Assembly (NCBI RefSeq): GCF_900605015.1
Contig: NZ_LR027573.1
Span: 142,375 to 206,374 of the forward strand
DNA from: Olsenella sp. Marseille-P4559
GTDB lineage: Bacteria; Actinomycetota; Coriobacteriia; Coriobacteriales; Atopobiaceae
Direction: 5' to 3'
DNA: 64,000 nt
Within the stretch, counting starts at the first letter, position 1; every line of letters starts with the position of its first letter. The notes under the pieces are model-generated. The model made no database searches. It saw nothing but the letters and a program-made list of their open reading frames with translations, and was not told the DNA's origin. Below, one piece after another: positions 18,381 to 29,648 of the stretch. Position numbers and translations under genes: made by a program.

Positions 18381-19202
18381 CTAGGCCCTGGCGATGGCCC
18401 CCACTGGATTGGTGGCCGGCAGTGAGATGCCTCCCGGCACCATTACGGGAGCGGGTGCCAGCTGGGGACGATACCCCTTGGGATAGCGCAGGCGATATGC
18501 GGTTCCGTACTTCGAGAAGGTGGCCTTTCTCAGCCTCTCCTCCGAGAGAAACGCCACAAACCACAGAGGCATGGCCTTGCTCGTCTTGACCTCGAGGATG
18601 TTGAGGCCCTGCGAAAGCACCGGCTCGCCCACATCTTCGGTGAGCGAAAGCGAACTCCAACGGGCACGCACGCGCCTGTCAAACGTGAGCCTAAGATCGC
18701 GGTCCTCCGTGGAGAAAAACGCCTCCCTGTCGTAGGCGACGTAGGCCACGGGGAGAAGGCCACCCTCGCGCGCAGCGGTTACGGCAAGCTCAAGCTCCAC
18801 CTGCGTCCACGGCTCGCGAAGGCATTGGCACAGGCCAAGGGCGTCGTCAAGCTCCATGGTGCAGCGACGCTTGTACACGACGCCGTCGCACTTCTTCTTG
18901 AGCTCGAGAAAGACCTTGTCATGCTCCCCTGCCGCACGGTAGCTGCGCACGCGAACCTTCTCCTTGTAGAGCGGATGCCCCAGGGAGCGACGGGCGAGAA
19001 GGAGCGTGGGTGTGTCCAGGTAGAGGTTGCGCACCGTAGAGGGGCCGAATTCGTCGGGCGCAACGTGCGCGGATATGAGGCGCTCCAGGCGGGAGCGCTG
19101 CGCATTGGTGAGAAGGTACTTGGCCTCCGTGCGCTTGAAGACCATCTGGACGTGCACCGGAGCCTGACCAGGCAACGGCTGTGCTACCTGCGATGTGATC
19201 AT
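18381..19202 (-). CDS. VTC-domain polyphosphate polymerase
   Basis: 273 residues of the VTC domain, which makes polyphosphate from ATP in a tunnel lined by basic residues. Typical stretches are FKRTEAKYLLT (about 22-32), VRNLYLDTP, KVRVRSYR, VFLELKKKCDGVVYKRR, YDREAFFS and LNILEVKTSKAMPLW. The ATG at 19202 has GGGAGG 6 nt upstream. It heads the operon with DUF4956 and the beta-helix lipoprotein. In eukaryotes the VTC product is passed across a membrane; DUF4956 may do that here (inference). Confidence 0.9.
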   Translation of the reverse strand: MITSQVAQPLPGQAPVHVQMVFKRTEAKYLLTNAQRSRLERLISAHVAPDEFGPSTVRNLYLDTPTLLLARRSLGHPLYKEKVRVRSYRAAGEHDKVFLELKKKCDGVVYKRRCTMELDDALGLCQCLREPWTQVELELAVTAAREGGLLPVAYVAYDREAFFSTEDRDLRLTFDRRVRARWSSLSLTEDVGEPVLSQGLNILEVKTSKAMPLWFVAFLSEERLRKATFSKYGTAYRLRYPKGYRPQLAPAPVMVPGGISLPATNPVGAIARA

Positions 19203-19283
19203 GCGCCACCTCCCGCATCCCGCCTTGCGCTTCGATTGCATAGCAACAATCTACGAGGTGGGACTTAAAGCGAGCTTGAGCAG

Positions 19284-19316
19284 CGGACCCCCGCGCCGCA
19301 ATGGCACGAGGGTCCG
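19284..19316 (-). terminator. Possible terminator behind ligA
   Basis: CGGACCC and GGGTCCG can pair across 19 nt. It lies between the ligA stop and the polymerase operon. No T-run, so support is modest. Confidence 0.35.
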
Positions 19317-19378
19317 ACAACGTTGTTAGTTTGCTGAAAGGGACGTGGGCCGGCGCCGGTGACGCAAAGGCCGACGCG

Positions 19379-21616
<2,238 letters not shown>

Positions 21617-21751
21617 CTACGAAAGGGTAGCGCAAACGCGAGACGGAATTTGGGGCCACGGCTTTTGGGACGTCGCCGGGGATTGCAGAACGTTCGAATC
21701 GCACCTGGCTAGGCGAGAGCGGCCACCGAGGGCGGCATGAGTCCCGTGGCC

Positions 21752-21779
21752 GATACACATTCGGACCCGAATGTGTATC
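21752..21779. repeat. Hairpin family ACACATTCG, copy 1
   Basis: GATACACATTCGG and CCGAATGTGTATC are perfect 13-bp arms around AC. Core ACACATTCG/CGAATGTGT is shared with copies at 21791 and 63661 while the outer base pairs differ but still pair. Confidence 0.75.
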
Positions 21780-21790
21780 CCGCGCAGGTC

Positions 21791-21819
21791 GGTACAGATT
21801 CGGGCAACGAATGTGTACC
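21791..21819. repeat. Hairpin family ACACATTCG, copy 2
   Basis: GGTACAGATTCG and CGAATGTGTACC around GGCAA, with one mismatch. Lies 11 bp after copy 1, upstream of ligA. Confidence 0.7.
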
Positions 21820-21892
21820 GTTTGCTTGTCTACAGGCTCGGAAATGAGTTACACGCTCCGCGTACGCCTTCGCATACACCAATAGAAAGAGA

Positions 21893-21970
21893 GCCAGAGG
21901 ACATAGCCTCTGGCCTGCGAGCTTGTGGTGGGGGTTAGAAGATTTGAACTTCCGGTCTTCCGCGTCAGAG
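21893..21970 (-). repeat. tRNA-Val 3' fragment plus terminator hairpin, copy A (degenerate)
   Basis: On the minus strand a tRNA-like 3' half (anticodon-loop remnant TCTGACGCGG, T-arm GGAAGTTCAAATCTTCT, then CCCCCACCA ending at 21926) is followed by hairpin GCCAGAGG/CCTCTGGC (21893-21914) and a T-rich run. Compared with copy B the anticodon stem is damaged. No 5' half is present, so it is not a working tRNA gene. Confidence 0.7.
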
Positions 21971-22168
21971 ATTCCTTTCGCTCGTCGTGCGATCTCAAGC
22001 CTACCATCGCTGCCAGAGGGAACCGCGCACGCGCCCCCACTCCATCGTTCCGAATTGTCAGGCCTCGCCCACCGCCCAGCTACAGCAGCACCTGTCGCAT
22101 AGCACTACGGGGCGTATACTATTTCGCGATATTGACTAATTTTTGTTTTGCGTAATAGGAGCGCATCT

Positions 22169-23360
22169 ATGAAGCTAATACAACGCACGGCATACCTAGA
22201 CAGGCTCCGGAATGTCGTGGGCACCCCAGACATCAAGGTAATCACGGGCGTGCGTCGCAGCGGCAAGTCGAAGCTCATGGAGGCCTTGGCTCATTGCGCC
22301 GGCGAGACCATCCCAAGTGCAAACATCATCCAAGTCAACTTCAACCTGATTGAGTTCGAGGGGCTCCTCGAATATCACGCGCTCAATGAATACATCGAGT
22401 CGCAATACCGTCCCGACGCCGAGAACATCGTCTTCATCGACGAGGTGCAGATGTGCGAGGGATTCGAGAAATGCATCAACAGCCTCCACGCCTCGGGGCG
22501 CTATGACATCTACATCACGGGATCGAACGCTTTCCTGCTCTCGAGCGACCTAGCCACGCTGTTCACGGGACGCACCTTCGAGTTGGAGGTGTTTCCCTTC
22601 TCCCTCGCCGAATTTCGCGAATACTACGAGCTCACGGATGTTGACGAAGCTTTCGACCGCTACGTGCGCGAAGGGGGGCATGGCCGGCTCGTACCCCTAC
22701 ACGTCCGAAGCCAACCGATACAAATACGTGGCAGACGTGTTCGATACGCTCGTCCTACGCGACATACGACAGAAGTATCGCATCCGCAACGTGCAGCAAC
22801 TCGAGAGGCTCTGCGACTTCATGATGGACAACGTCGGGAACGTTACCTCGATACGAAACATCGCCAAGGCACTCGCGACGAACGGCCTGAAGGTTTCCGA
22901 CAAGACGATTGGTGCCTACCTCGGCTACCTCTGCAACTCCTACGCCTTCTACCGCGTACGGCGCTACGACATCAGGGGGAAGCGCTACCTCGCATCAGGC
23001 GACAAGCACTACCTCGTCGACCAGTCGTTCAGGTACGCGAAGCGTGGCACCAAGAACATGGACTGGGGCCACGTCTACGAGAATATCGTGGCCATCGAGC
23101 TCTTGCGTCGCGGTTATGAGGTCTACACGGGCACCCTATACAAGAAGGAGGTCGACTTCGTTGCGCTGAGGCAGGGCGAGAAGGTCTACATCCAGGTGAG
23201 CGACGACCTCTCGAACGAGAGGACCTTCAGGAGGGAATGCGAGCCGCTCCTGCAGATACATGACGCCTATCCCAAGATGATCATCGCGAGGACGAGGCAC
23301 TCCGAGTACGGCTACGAGGGGATACGCATCGTCGACATCGCCCGATGGCTGCTTGGGTAG
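22169..23360 (+). pseudogene. DUF4143-type AAA ATPase, frameshifted in a G6 run
   Basis: The N-terminal part reads KVITGVRRSGKSKLMEAL (Walker A, about residue 20), FIDEVQMCEGFEKCINSL (Walker B) and YITGSNAFLLSSDLATLFTGR, the standard ATPase of the DUF4143 family. After FDRYVREGG the frame is lost; with one G fewer in 22673-22678 it would continue as MAGSYPYTSEANRYKYV through the DUF4143 half to IVDIARWLLG at 23360. The intact product would be about 396 residues. Cell role unknown; such ATPases are common singletons in islands. ATG at 22169 has AGGAG 7 nt upstream, and TATACT near 22113 is a good -10. It is the only gene between tRNA fragments A and B. Confidence 0.8.
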
Positions 23361-23508
23361 GCGCACGGCAATGGTGGCAACCTTCCGCCATTACGCAAAA
23401 CCGTATATTTTCACTATTGCGTAGTGGGTGGTTCAGCGACAATCGGGGACGGACTTTTCCGAAGACTGATTGCCAGGAACGTGGTCCAAATGCGGTCCAA
23501 AAGAAAAC

Positions 23509-23595
23509 AGGCCAGAGGACATGGCCTCTGGCCTGCGATTTCGTGGTGGGCGTTACAAGATTTGAACTTGTGACCTCTTCCGTGTCAGGGAAGCG
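23509..23595 (-). repeat. tRNA-Val(GAC) 3' fragment plus terminator hairpin, copy B (best preserved)
   Basis: On the minus strand 23595-23544 gives 52 nt of a tRNA: anticodon arm CTTCCCTGACACGGAAG with anticodon GAC, variable loop, T-arm ACAAGTTCAAATCTTGT, acceptor strand AACGCCC and ACCA. The D-arm and 5' acceptor are missing. Then come 9 nt and the hairpin AGGCCAGAGG/CCTCTGGCCT (23509-23534), followed by TGTTTTC. It marks the boundary between the ATPase cassette and the HipBA cassette. Confidence 0.8.
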
Positions 23596-23600
23596 CCGGC

Positions 23601-24899
23601 TCACAGTCTCTCGATTGATCTTCGGCAGTTGGCGCTGACCTCGTTCACGATCTTCTGGCCCAGGGGCCGGAAGGCGGGCTCCACGCTCTCCACGGCATCT
23701 GCTTCTCGCGCGATTGCCCCCGGGAGCATGCCTACCATAAGCTCGAACCTCTCGCAGAGGAGGCCGGCACCAATACCAAGCTCGTCGAGGTTGCCGTCGC
23801 GGACCATCTTTTCAACCTGCTCGCGTCCGACCATCCCGAAGCGATTCTCTCCTCCAATTGAGAGGGCTGCTCGCAGTGGCTTCCTTTTGCGCGGGGCAAG
23901 GCTTTCGTAGGCCGCAATGGTCGCGACGTCGTAGAGCGGCGCGAGCCTCATGTCTCCGGGAGCGATGTGGAGCAGCGAGTGGTTCTTTGCATGCGCGTCG
24001 GTAGCGCCAATCAGGTAGTTGAAGAAGAGATACAAGATGAATCGGTACGCGTTCTCGCGCGCGTTCGAGCCGGTCATTCGCATCAGGCGGAGTATGTCTG
24101 ATGTCGTTGGGCCGCCCTGCTCGGCATACTTCGTCTGAGGTGGAACGCCGAGCGCCTGGCAGAGGTCCTCCTGGTGGATTCGCCTCACGGTGCCGTCAGG
24201 CATAGTGACCCTGTCGTATCGTCCGATGACTATCGCATGCTCGCTCCCGAAGCGACGGTACTCCACGTCCGCGACAGGCAAGCCGATTGTTCGCGCCACG
24301 CGCATCGATAGGTACTCGACAAGTGCCTGGCCCTCGTAACCTGCAACTCCCGGCTTGAGGATGTGAGTAGTGGCAGCAGATCCGGAGCACGCATACCACT
24401 TTCCTTCCCTCTCCCTGAGGGCAAACTTCGATTGGCACCCTCCGAGCGACCAGTGTCCCAGCGAACTGTCAACGTCTGTCCAAACGGAGGACATGTCAGC
24501 TTTCACTTCTCGGAGCCTCGCTTCAATCTCGGCATCCGTAAGCGCGACCAACCCGTCCGTGTCATCCGTGGCTGGCGGTTCGGCATTCTCCTCCAGAACC
24601 TGCACAGCTCCAGGACACTCCATGCCCACGACACCCAGAAGGCGGAACGGGTTCTCGCCCGAGACACCATACCTCGCTCCGATGGACGCGCGCGTGGAGG
24701 CCTCGTCGGGGAGAAGTCCCTGCAGGAAAGGACGGACAACCCGATTGCCATATCGCGCGAGGCCAACGGGCATGGATAGAGACAGCGGGACTCCGTCGTA
24801 GCCACGGTCGTAAGCAAACGAGATGGAGCCATGTGAGTCCTCGGTCAGGACCCCGCACCTGTTACCACCAACGAAGACCGCCTGCCTGTTGGCCCTCAT
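23601..24899 (-). CDS. hipA: HipA-family toxin kinase
   Basis: 432 residues. HipA-type serine/threonine kinases block translation by phosphorylating an aminoacyl-tRNA synthetase; the target here is unknown. Family features: N-terminal subdomain FAYDRGYDGVPLSLSMP and RPFLQGLLPDE, then SLGGCQSKFAL (the ATP-loop region, normally STGGAQPKF), HILKP, EYLSMRVARTIGLPVADVE, and catalytic GATDAHAKNHSLL with DVATIAAY. Catalytic Asp and Asn are present. The ATG overlaps the HipB stop by 4 bp. The stop lies only 6 bp from tRNA fragment B, so the cassette is packed against it. Confidence 0.92.
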   Translation of the reverse strand: MRANRQAVFVGGNRCGVLTEDSHGSISFAYDRGYDGVPLSLSMPVGLARYGNRVVRPFLQGLLPDEASTRASIGARYGVSGENPFRLLGVVGMECPGAVQVLEENAEPPATDDTDGLVALTDAEIEARLREVKADMSSVWTDVDSSLGHWSLGGCQSKFALREREGKWYACSGSAATTHILKPGVAGYEGQALVEYLSMRVARTIGLPVADVEYRRFGSEHAIVIGRYDRVTMPDGTVRRIHQEDLCQALGVPPQTKYAEQGGPTTSDILRLMRMTGSNARENAYRFILYLFFNYLIGATDAHAKNHSLLHIAPGDMRLAPLYDVATIAAYESLAPRKRKPLRAALSIGGENRFGMVGREQVEKMVRDGNLDELGIGAGLLCERFELMVGMLPGAIAREADAVESVEPAFRPLGQKIVNEVSANCRRSIERL

Positions 24900-25207
24900 C
24901 TCGTGTCCCCCCTCTCATCGAGTCGCCACTGATTGCCGAGGTCGTTCCAACCAGGCACGGCATACGAGCCATGATTCGCGTCAGCGCCATCCGACTCGCC
25001 TATAAACATCGAGAGCCCGAGACAGTCGAGAATCCTAAGGAAGTGTCCCAAGCCCAGATTCTCGGACTCCCCCATCTCAAACGAGTACAGGCTTCGTGCG
25101 CTCACGCCCGCCTCCGTGGCAAGCTTCGCTCGCGAGAGGCCCTTGTCCTCGCGGACCCTTCTGACAATGCTGCCCGCCAGTGCGCTGTTCGTGACCCTGT
25201 CATTCAT
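24896..25207 (-). CDS. hipB: HipB-like helix-turn-helix antitoxin
   Basis: 103 residues. A Cro/C1-type helix-turn-helix (about residues 10-65: VRRVREDKGLSRAKLATEAGVSARSLYSFEMG) followed by HFLRILDCLGLSMFI. Precedes HipA with an ATGA overlap, as in hipBA operons; it should repress the operon and neutralise HipA. The ATG at 25207 has GGAG 5 nt upstream. An AT-rich region with repeats sits directly upstream. Confidence 0.9.
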   Translation of the reverse strand: MNDRVTNSALAGSIVRRVREDKGLSRAKLATEAGVSARSLYSFEMGESENLGLGHFLRILDCLGLSMFIGESDGADANHGSYAVPGWNDLGNQWRLDERGDTR

Positions 25208-25219
25208 AGCTCTCCGCCC

Positions 25220-25272
25220 TTCGCAATATCTTACTATTCGCAATATATCGCGTATCGCATTATTTTGCGAAT
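25220..25272 (-). promoter_or_regulatory. hipBA promoter with repeated HipB-type operator half-sites
   Basis: TCGCAATAT occurs at 25221-25229 and again at 25239-25247 (18 bp apart). ATTCGCAA (25236-25243) and TTGCGAAT (25265-25272) form an inverted repeat. The block lies 13-65 bp upstream of the antitoxin start and is much richer in AT than its surroundings, fitting an autoregulated toxin-antitoxin promoter. Confidence 0.55.
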
Positions 25273-25364
25273 ATTATCGTATAGAGATTTCAATCTCCAC
25301 ATCGGAAGCCGCGAATTCCTCCAGAGATCATGCCTCACAAACGTGAACTGTCGCCAAAAGGGAG

Positions 25365-25446
25365 CAGGCCAGAGGAAACATCCTCTGGCCTGCGAATGTA
25401 TGGTGAGCGTCAGAAGATTTGGGCTTCTGGCCTCTTCCGTGTCAGC
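25365..25446 (-). repeat. tRNA-Val 3' fragment plus terminator hairpin, copy C (degenerate)
   Basis: On the minus strand CTGACACGGAAGAGG is kept from the anticodon arm, then a mutated T-arm (AGAAGCCCAAATCTTCT) and GACGCTCACCA ending at 25401. The hairpin CAGGCCAGAGGA/TCCTCTGGCCTG (25365-25392) has 12 perfect pairs. Same order and spacing as copies A and B. Confidence 0.7.
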
Positions 25447-25502
25447 CTGCCCGGGCTCCTGCGTCACGGCTGAGAACACCCTACGCCACGCGCGCCAGCA
25501 AC

Positions 25503-26384
25503 CTACCCGCGGGCGGCCTCCAGCGCACGGCGTCCCAGCTCGATGCAGCCGAGGACGCCCTGGTCGCCCCTGCAGCCGGCCTCCACGATGTAAGAGTCGA
25601 TGTCCGCAAGCTCCGGCGTCACGAGGTAGCCGTTCAGATTTTCGAGGACCTTCTTGCGCACCAGCGGGAAGAGCTGTGTCTGCTTCATGACGCCACCGCC
25701 GAGCACGATGCGCTGCGGAGAGTAGCACAGCACGTAGGTCGAGATGCCCTCGGCAAGGTAGGTGCTCTCAAGCTCCCATACCTCCGGGCGACCTGCCAGC
25801 TCGAAGCCCTTCTTGCCCCAGCGGTGCTCGATGGAGGGGCCGGCGGCCAAGCCCTCAAGGCAGCGGTCATGATACGGGCACACGCAGTTGCCCTCATCAC
25901 CAGGCTGGACCTCAAGCAGGATGTGGCCTGCCTCGGGGTGGAGCATGCCGTGCAAGAGTCGGCCTCCCACCATCACGCCTGCACCGATGCCGGTGCCAAT
26001 CGTAAGGTAGACTACCGTGTCGAGCCCCTTGCACGAGCCATACGTGACCTCGCCCAGGCACGCAGCGTTGACGTCCGTGTCATACCCAATGGGAATGCCC
26101 AGGGACTCGAAGGCGCTCAGGAGGTCGAAGTGGCACCATGCGGTCTTGGGGGTATCGAGGATCTTGCCGTAGCTGGGAAGCGATGGGTTCACGCCGGTGG
26201 GGCCAAACGCGCCAATGCCAAGGGCATCAACATTGTGGGAGCCAAACCACTCGACCATGCGGCCAACGCAGTCATGGGGACCTCCGGTGGGAATCTCCTC
26301 GTGCTCGGTCACCTTGCCGTCTGGCGTCCCCACAGAGAGGATCATCTTGGTTCCACCCGCCTCGAGCGCGCCGATTCTTGCCAT
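25503..26384 (-). CDS. ROK-family sugar kinase (fructokinase-like)
   Basis: 293 residues. ROK kinases phosphorylate hexoses with ATP. N-terminal ATP loop IGALEAGGTKM, catalytic region GYDTDVNAACLGE, phosphate-2 motif TIGTGIGAGVMVGG, and a zinc motif GHILL...CVCPYHDRCLEGLAAGPS of ScrK/GmuE-type fructokinases. GGGGGAGCACTT precedes the ATG. Alone between a tRNA fragment and the copper operon, so its substrate is not supported by context. Confidence 0.88.
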   Translation of the reverse strand: MARIGALEAGGTKMILSVGTPDGKVTEHEEIPTGGPHDCVGRMVEWFGSHNVDALGIGAFGPTGVNPSLPSYGKILDTPKTAWCHFDLLSAFESLGIPIGYDTDVNAACLGEVTYGSCKGLDTVVYLTIGTGIGAGVMVGGRLLHGMLHPEAGHILLEVQPGDEGNCVCPYHDRCLEGLAAGPSIEHRWGKKGFELAGRPEVWELESTYLAEGISTYVLCYSPQRIVLGGGVMKQTQLFPLVRKKVLENLNGYLVTPELADIDSYIVEAGCRGDQGVLGCIELGRRALEAARG

Positions 26385-26437
26385 AAGTGCTCCCCCGTTC
26401 GTCCCGTGGCAAGGCGCAGCACCAAGCGCCAGCCAAA

Positions 26438-26454
26438 TTAGACATATCTAGTCT
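26438..26454. promoter_or_regulatory. Inverted repeat upstream of the ROK kinase
   Basis: TAGAC and GTCTA flank ATATCTA, 54 bp before the kinase start. Possible operator; the regulator is unknown. Confidence 0.3.
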
Positions 26455-26462
26455 ACAAGAAT

Positions 26463-26496
26463 AAGGGCCTCGCGGCACAATGCCAGCGAGACCCTT
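26463..26496 (-). terminator. Terminator of the copper operon
   Basis: AAGGG-CTCGC pairs with GCGAG-CCCTT with one bulge on each arm, and TTATTCTTG follows on the minus strand. It lies 74 bp after the copA stop. Confidence 0.6.
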
Positions 26497-26569
26497 GAAC
26501 GGCATGTACTTCTAGGCGAGGAACGCCTCGAGCGAGAAAACCAGGGCCCTCGCAGGCGAGACCTTCGCC

Positions 26570-26776
26570 CTAGGCGACGGAGGCCTCGTAGCCAGCGTCC
26601 TTCACGGCTGCGACAAGCGCGTCGTCCGTCACGGTGGGGTCTGCCTCGACAACAGCGTCCTTGCCCTTGAGCGAGACCTTGACCGAGCTCACGCCCGGAA
26701 CCCCCTCGAGGGCCTTGGTCACATGGGCGACACAGTGCTCGCACATCATGCCCTCAACGTTAAGCTTCTTCTCCAT
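26570..26776 (-). CDS. Possible CopZ-like copper chaperone from internal start in copA
   Basis: Within copA, in the same frame, GAGAGGAGC lies just before an ATG at 26776. Initiation there would give a free 68-residue HMA protein ([19 protein letters not shown]), the size and shape of CopZ. E. coli is known to make a chaperone from the copA mRNA by frameshifting, so the idea has precedent. There is no direct evidence of internal initiation; the site could also be a relic of a gene fusion. Confidence 0.4.
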   Translation of the reverse strand: MEKKLNVEGMMCEHCVAHVTKALEGVPGVSSVKVSLKGKDAVVEADPTVTDDALVAAVKDAGYEASVA

Positions 26777-29200
26777 AGCATTGCTCCTCTCGCTGTTAGC
26801 CGCATCTGTGGCGGCTACGTTACTGGCCTCGGCCGTATTCGCGGCATCGTACACCACGGTAGCCGGAATTGCCTTGTCGTTGGCGGACGCGACATCCCCC
26901 TCGCTTGCCCGGCTGGGCTTCCAGGCAAAGAGCCTGAGCGCGTTAGAGACCACAAACACGGACGAGAAGCCCATTGCGGCCGCCCCCACCATGGGGTTGA
27001 GCGTCACGCCCAGAGGCGAGAGCACGCCCATGGCCACAGGGATGCAGATCGCGTTGTAGAACAGCGCCCAAAACAGGTTCTGGCGAATGTCTCGCATGGT
27101 GGCATGGGAGAGCTCGATGGCGGTTGCCACGTCAGCCGGGTCGGAGTGCATGAGCACCACGTCTGCCGAGCTGATGGCCACATCGGTACCAGCGCCAATG
27201 GCGATGCCCACGTCCGCCCTGGCAAGCGCGGGGGCATCGTTGATGCCGTCGCCCACCATGGCCACCTTGCGGCCCTCGCCCTGGAGCTCGCGAACCTTCT
27301 GCTCCTTCTGGCTGGGCAGCACACCGGCCACGACCTCGTCGACACCCACTTGGCGCGCCACGGCCTCGGCGGTCTTTGCCTGGTCGCCCGTGAGCATGAC
27401 GGTGCGTACGCCCATGCGACGCAGGCGCGCCACGGCAGAGGCCGAGGTTGGCTTCACGACGTCGGCAACGCCGAGAAGGCCCAACACGCGACCATCACGA
27501 GCAAAGTAGAGCGGCGTCTTTGCCTGCGCCGCAAGTTCGTCCGCCTGCGGCGCGAGCGCCGAGACGTCCACGCCAGCCGAGGCCATGAGGCGGGCGTTGC
27601 CTGCGATTGCGGGGGACCCGTCGACTGTCGCGCGCACGCCACCACCCGCGACCTGCTGGAAGCCCGTTGCGTCCACGCCCTTGTCGGCACCTGCATTCGA
27701 CTCGTCCACGTAGTCGCAGACGGCCTGTGCCAGCGGATGCTCGCTCTTGCGCTCGAGCGCTGCGGCAACGCGCGCCAGCTCCCTCTCGCCCACCCCTGCA
27801 GCCAGGCGGACGTCGGTCACGCGGGGCTTGCCCTCGGTGATGGTGCCGGTCTTGTCGAGCACCACGGTATCGAGGTCGCACGCGCCCTCCAGCGCCTCGG
27901 CGCTCTTGATGAGGATACCCACCTTGGCACCGCGCTCCGTGCCCACCATAATTGCCGTGGGCGTGGCAAGGCCCAGAGCGCAGGGGCAGGAGATGACCAG
28001 GACGGAGACGGCATGGTTGAACGCCGTCGCGAAGTCCGCGGGGGCGAAGATGGCAATCCATCCCAGGAAGGTGACGGCTGCTATTGCCATGACCACGGGA
28101 ACAAAGACGCCCGCGATCTTGTCAGCCTGACGCTCGATGGGCGCCTTGGAGCCCGTGGCCTCGTCCACGAGGCGGATGATGCTCGCAAGTGCCGTGTCAT
28201 CGCCCACGGCCGTGGCCTCCATGGCAAACCAGCCGCGCTGGCTCACGGTAGCGCCGGTCACGCGGCCTCCCACGCCCTTCTCGGCAGGTACCGGCTCGCC
28301 GGTGATGGCAGACTCGTCAATCGAGGCCGAGCCCTCACGGATGACGCCGTCGACCGGCACGGACTCGCCGGCGCGCACCACCACGATGTCGCCTACGCGC
28401 ACCTCGTCGGTGGGTACCTCGACCTCCTCGCCGCCGCGGCGAACGCGGGCCGTCTTGGGCGCGAGGTCCATGAGCGCACTGATCGCCGAGGTCGTCTTGC
28501 CCTTGGCACGGGCCTCGAAGTACTTGCCCAGCGTGATGAGCACGAGGATGGTGCCGGCCGAGTCAAAGTACAGCGAGTGCATCATGGCGTAGTGCGCGGT
28601 TTCGAGGTCCATGGCGCCAAGCGCCAGCGCCATCTGGTAGACGCCAACCAGGCTGTAGGCATAGCTTGCGGCAGAGCCAATGGCGATGAGCGAATCCATG
28701 TTGGGCGAGAGGTGCGCCAGGGTCTTGAAGCCCATGACAAAGTAGCCGCGGTTGACAAAGAGCACGCAGGTGGCAAGAAGCAGCTGCGTCACCGCGGATG
28801 CCATCATGCCCTGCATGCCGTCGAGCCCCGGAACCTCAGGCCAGCCGAGCATGGGACCCATGGCCAGGTAGAAGAGGGGCACGCCAAAGACGATGGACCA
28901 GATGAGCTGCCTCTGCTTTGCGTCGATGGCCTTCTGGGCGCCCTCCCGAGGGTCGACGAAAGACGCGCTCCTGGAGGCGTTGCCAACTGCTTGGCGCGGA
29001 GACGCGCCATAGCCCGCATCCTCGATTGCAGAGACAACCGCAGCTGCCGTCTTTGGGTCGCCGTCGTAGTCGAGCTCCATCGAGTTCTTGAGAAGGTTGA
29101 CGTTGGCGTCGCTCACGCCGGGCACGCCTGATGCGGCCTTGCCAACCCTCGCCGAGCAGGCCGCGCAGGTCATGCCCGTAATGTCGAACGTTTGCTTCAT
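26570..29200 (-). CDS. copA: Copper-exporting P1B-type ATPase with an extra C-terminal metal-binding domain
   Basis: 876 residues. Pumps Cu(I) out of the cytoplasm. N-terminal HMA domain with MTCAAC (residues 9-14); eight membrane helices; phosphatase ITGEPVP, metal site [17 protein letters not shown] phosphorylation site, SEHPLAQAV and hinge [12 protein letters not shown]. After the last helix pair an Ala/Ser-rich linker leads to a second HMA domain (last 68 residues, MMCEHC), which is unusual since metal domains of CopA are normally N-terminal. The ATG at 29200 follows csoR by 76 bp. The CsoR operators upstream of csoR should control both genes. Confidence 0.95.
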   Translation of the reverse strand: MKQTFDITGMTCAACSARVGKAASGVPGVSDANVNLLKNSMELDYDGDPKTAAAVVSAIEDAGYGASPRQAVGNASRSASFVDPREGAQKAIDAKQRQLIWSIVFGVPLFYLAMGPMLGWPEVPGLDGMQGMMASAVTQLLLATCVLFVNRGYFVMGFKTLAHLSPNMDSLIAIGSAASYAYSLVGVYQMALALGAMDLETAHYAMMHSLYFDSAGTILVLITLGKYFEARAKGKTTSAISALMDLAPKTARVRRGGEEVEVPTDEVRVGDIVVVRAGESVPVDGVIREGSASIDESAITGEPVPAEKGVGGRVTGATVSQRGWFAMEATAVGDDTALASIIRLVDEATGSKAPIERQADKIAGVFVPVVMAIAAVTFLGWIAIFAPADFATAFNHAVSVLVISCPCALGLATPTAIMVGTERGAKVGILIKSAEALEGACDLDTVVLDKTGTITEGKPRVTDVRLAAGVGERELARVAAALERKSEHPLAQAVCDYVDESNAGADKGVDATGFQQVAGGGVRATVDGSPAIAGNARLMASAGVDVSALAPQADELAAQAKTPLYFARDGRVLGLLGVADVVKPTSASAVARLRRMGVRTVMLTGDQAKTAEAVARQVGVDEVVAGVLPSQKEQKVRELQGEGRKVAMVGDGINDAPALARADVGIAIGAGTDVAISSADVVLMHSDPADVATAIELSHATMRDIRQNLFWALFYNAICIPVAMGVLSPLGVTLNPMVGAAAMGFSSVFVVSNALRLFAWKPSRASEGDVASANDKAIPATVVYDAANTAEASNVAATDAANSERSNAMEKKLNVEGMMCEHCVAHVTKALEGVPGVSSVKVSLKGKDAVVEADPTVTDDALVAAVKDAGYEASVA

Positions 29201-29276
29201 CGTGCTTGCTTCCCTTCGCTGTTGCGTCCCTGGGAGCAGGGAGTTGCTGTGGTCTGGCCCTGCCTGCGGACAGGAC

Positions 29277-29615
29277 TCACATGAACTTCTTGAAGAGGCG
29301 CATGACCTCGTCGACAACCTCGGTGTCGCCCGCCCGAATGCGCTCGACCACACAAGTCTCAAGGTGGTCCTGCATGACCTCGCGACTTACGGCCCTCACC
29401 GCCGACTCGACGGCGGCGAGCTGGGTCAGGACGTCACCGCAGTAGCGGTCCTCCTCCACCATCGCCTTGATGCCGTTGAGCTGCCCGATGGCTCGGTTGA
29501 TGCGGCAGGTGACGTCGTGTTTGAGCTCCTCGGAGCGTGGCGTCTGCTTCTTGCGGCAGCACTCTTTGGCGTCCTGGACGGCAGATAGCTCTACCCGGGC
29601 ATCTGATGGTTCCAT
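29277..29615 (-). CDS. csoR: CsoR-family copper-sensing repressor
   Basis: 112 residues, all helical DUF156 fold. The CsoR Cu(I) ligand set is present: Cys in DRYCGDVL and His and Cys in [11 protein letters not shown]. An extra N-terminal CC pair (AKECCRKK) is outside the core. In the family, Cu(I) binding releases the repressor from DNA. AAGGAGGGGAGTCTCAA precedes the ATG. It sits directly upstream of copA, with palindromic sites in front. Confidence 0.92.
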   Translation of the reverse strand: MEPSDARVELSAVQDAKECCRKKQTPRSEELKHDVTCRINRAIGQLNGIKAMVEEDRYCGDVLTQLAAVESAVRAVSREVMQDHLETCVVERIRAGDTEVVDEVMRLFKKFM

Positions 29616-29648
29616 TTGAGACTCCCCTCCTTGCTAGAGTCCGTCGCA

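Noticed and set aside
21926-21970. Functional tRNA gene
   Set aside because: Only the 3' half is present at this and the two sibling sites; no 5' acceptor strand or D-arm lies in front.
26570-29200. Separate copZ gene downstream of copA
   Set aside because: The HMA domain is in frame with copA with no stop between, so it is a fusion; only internal initiation could give a free product.
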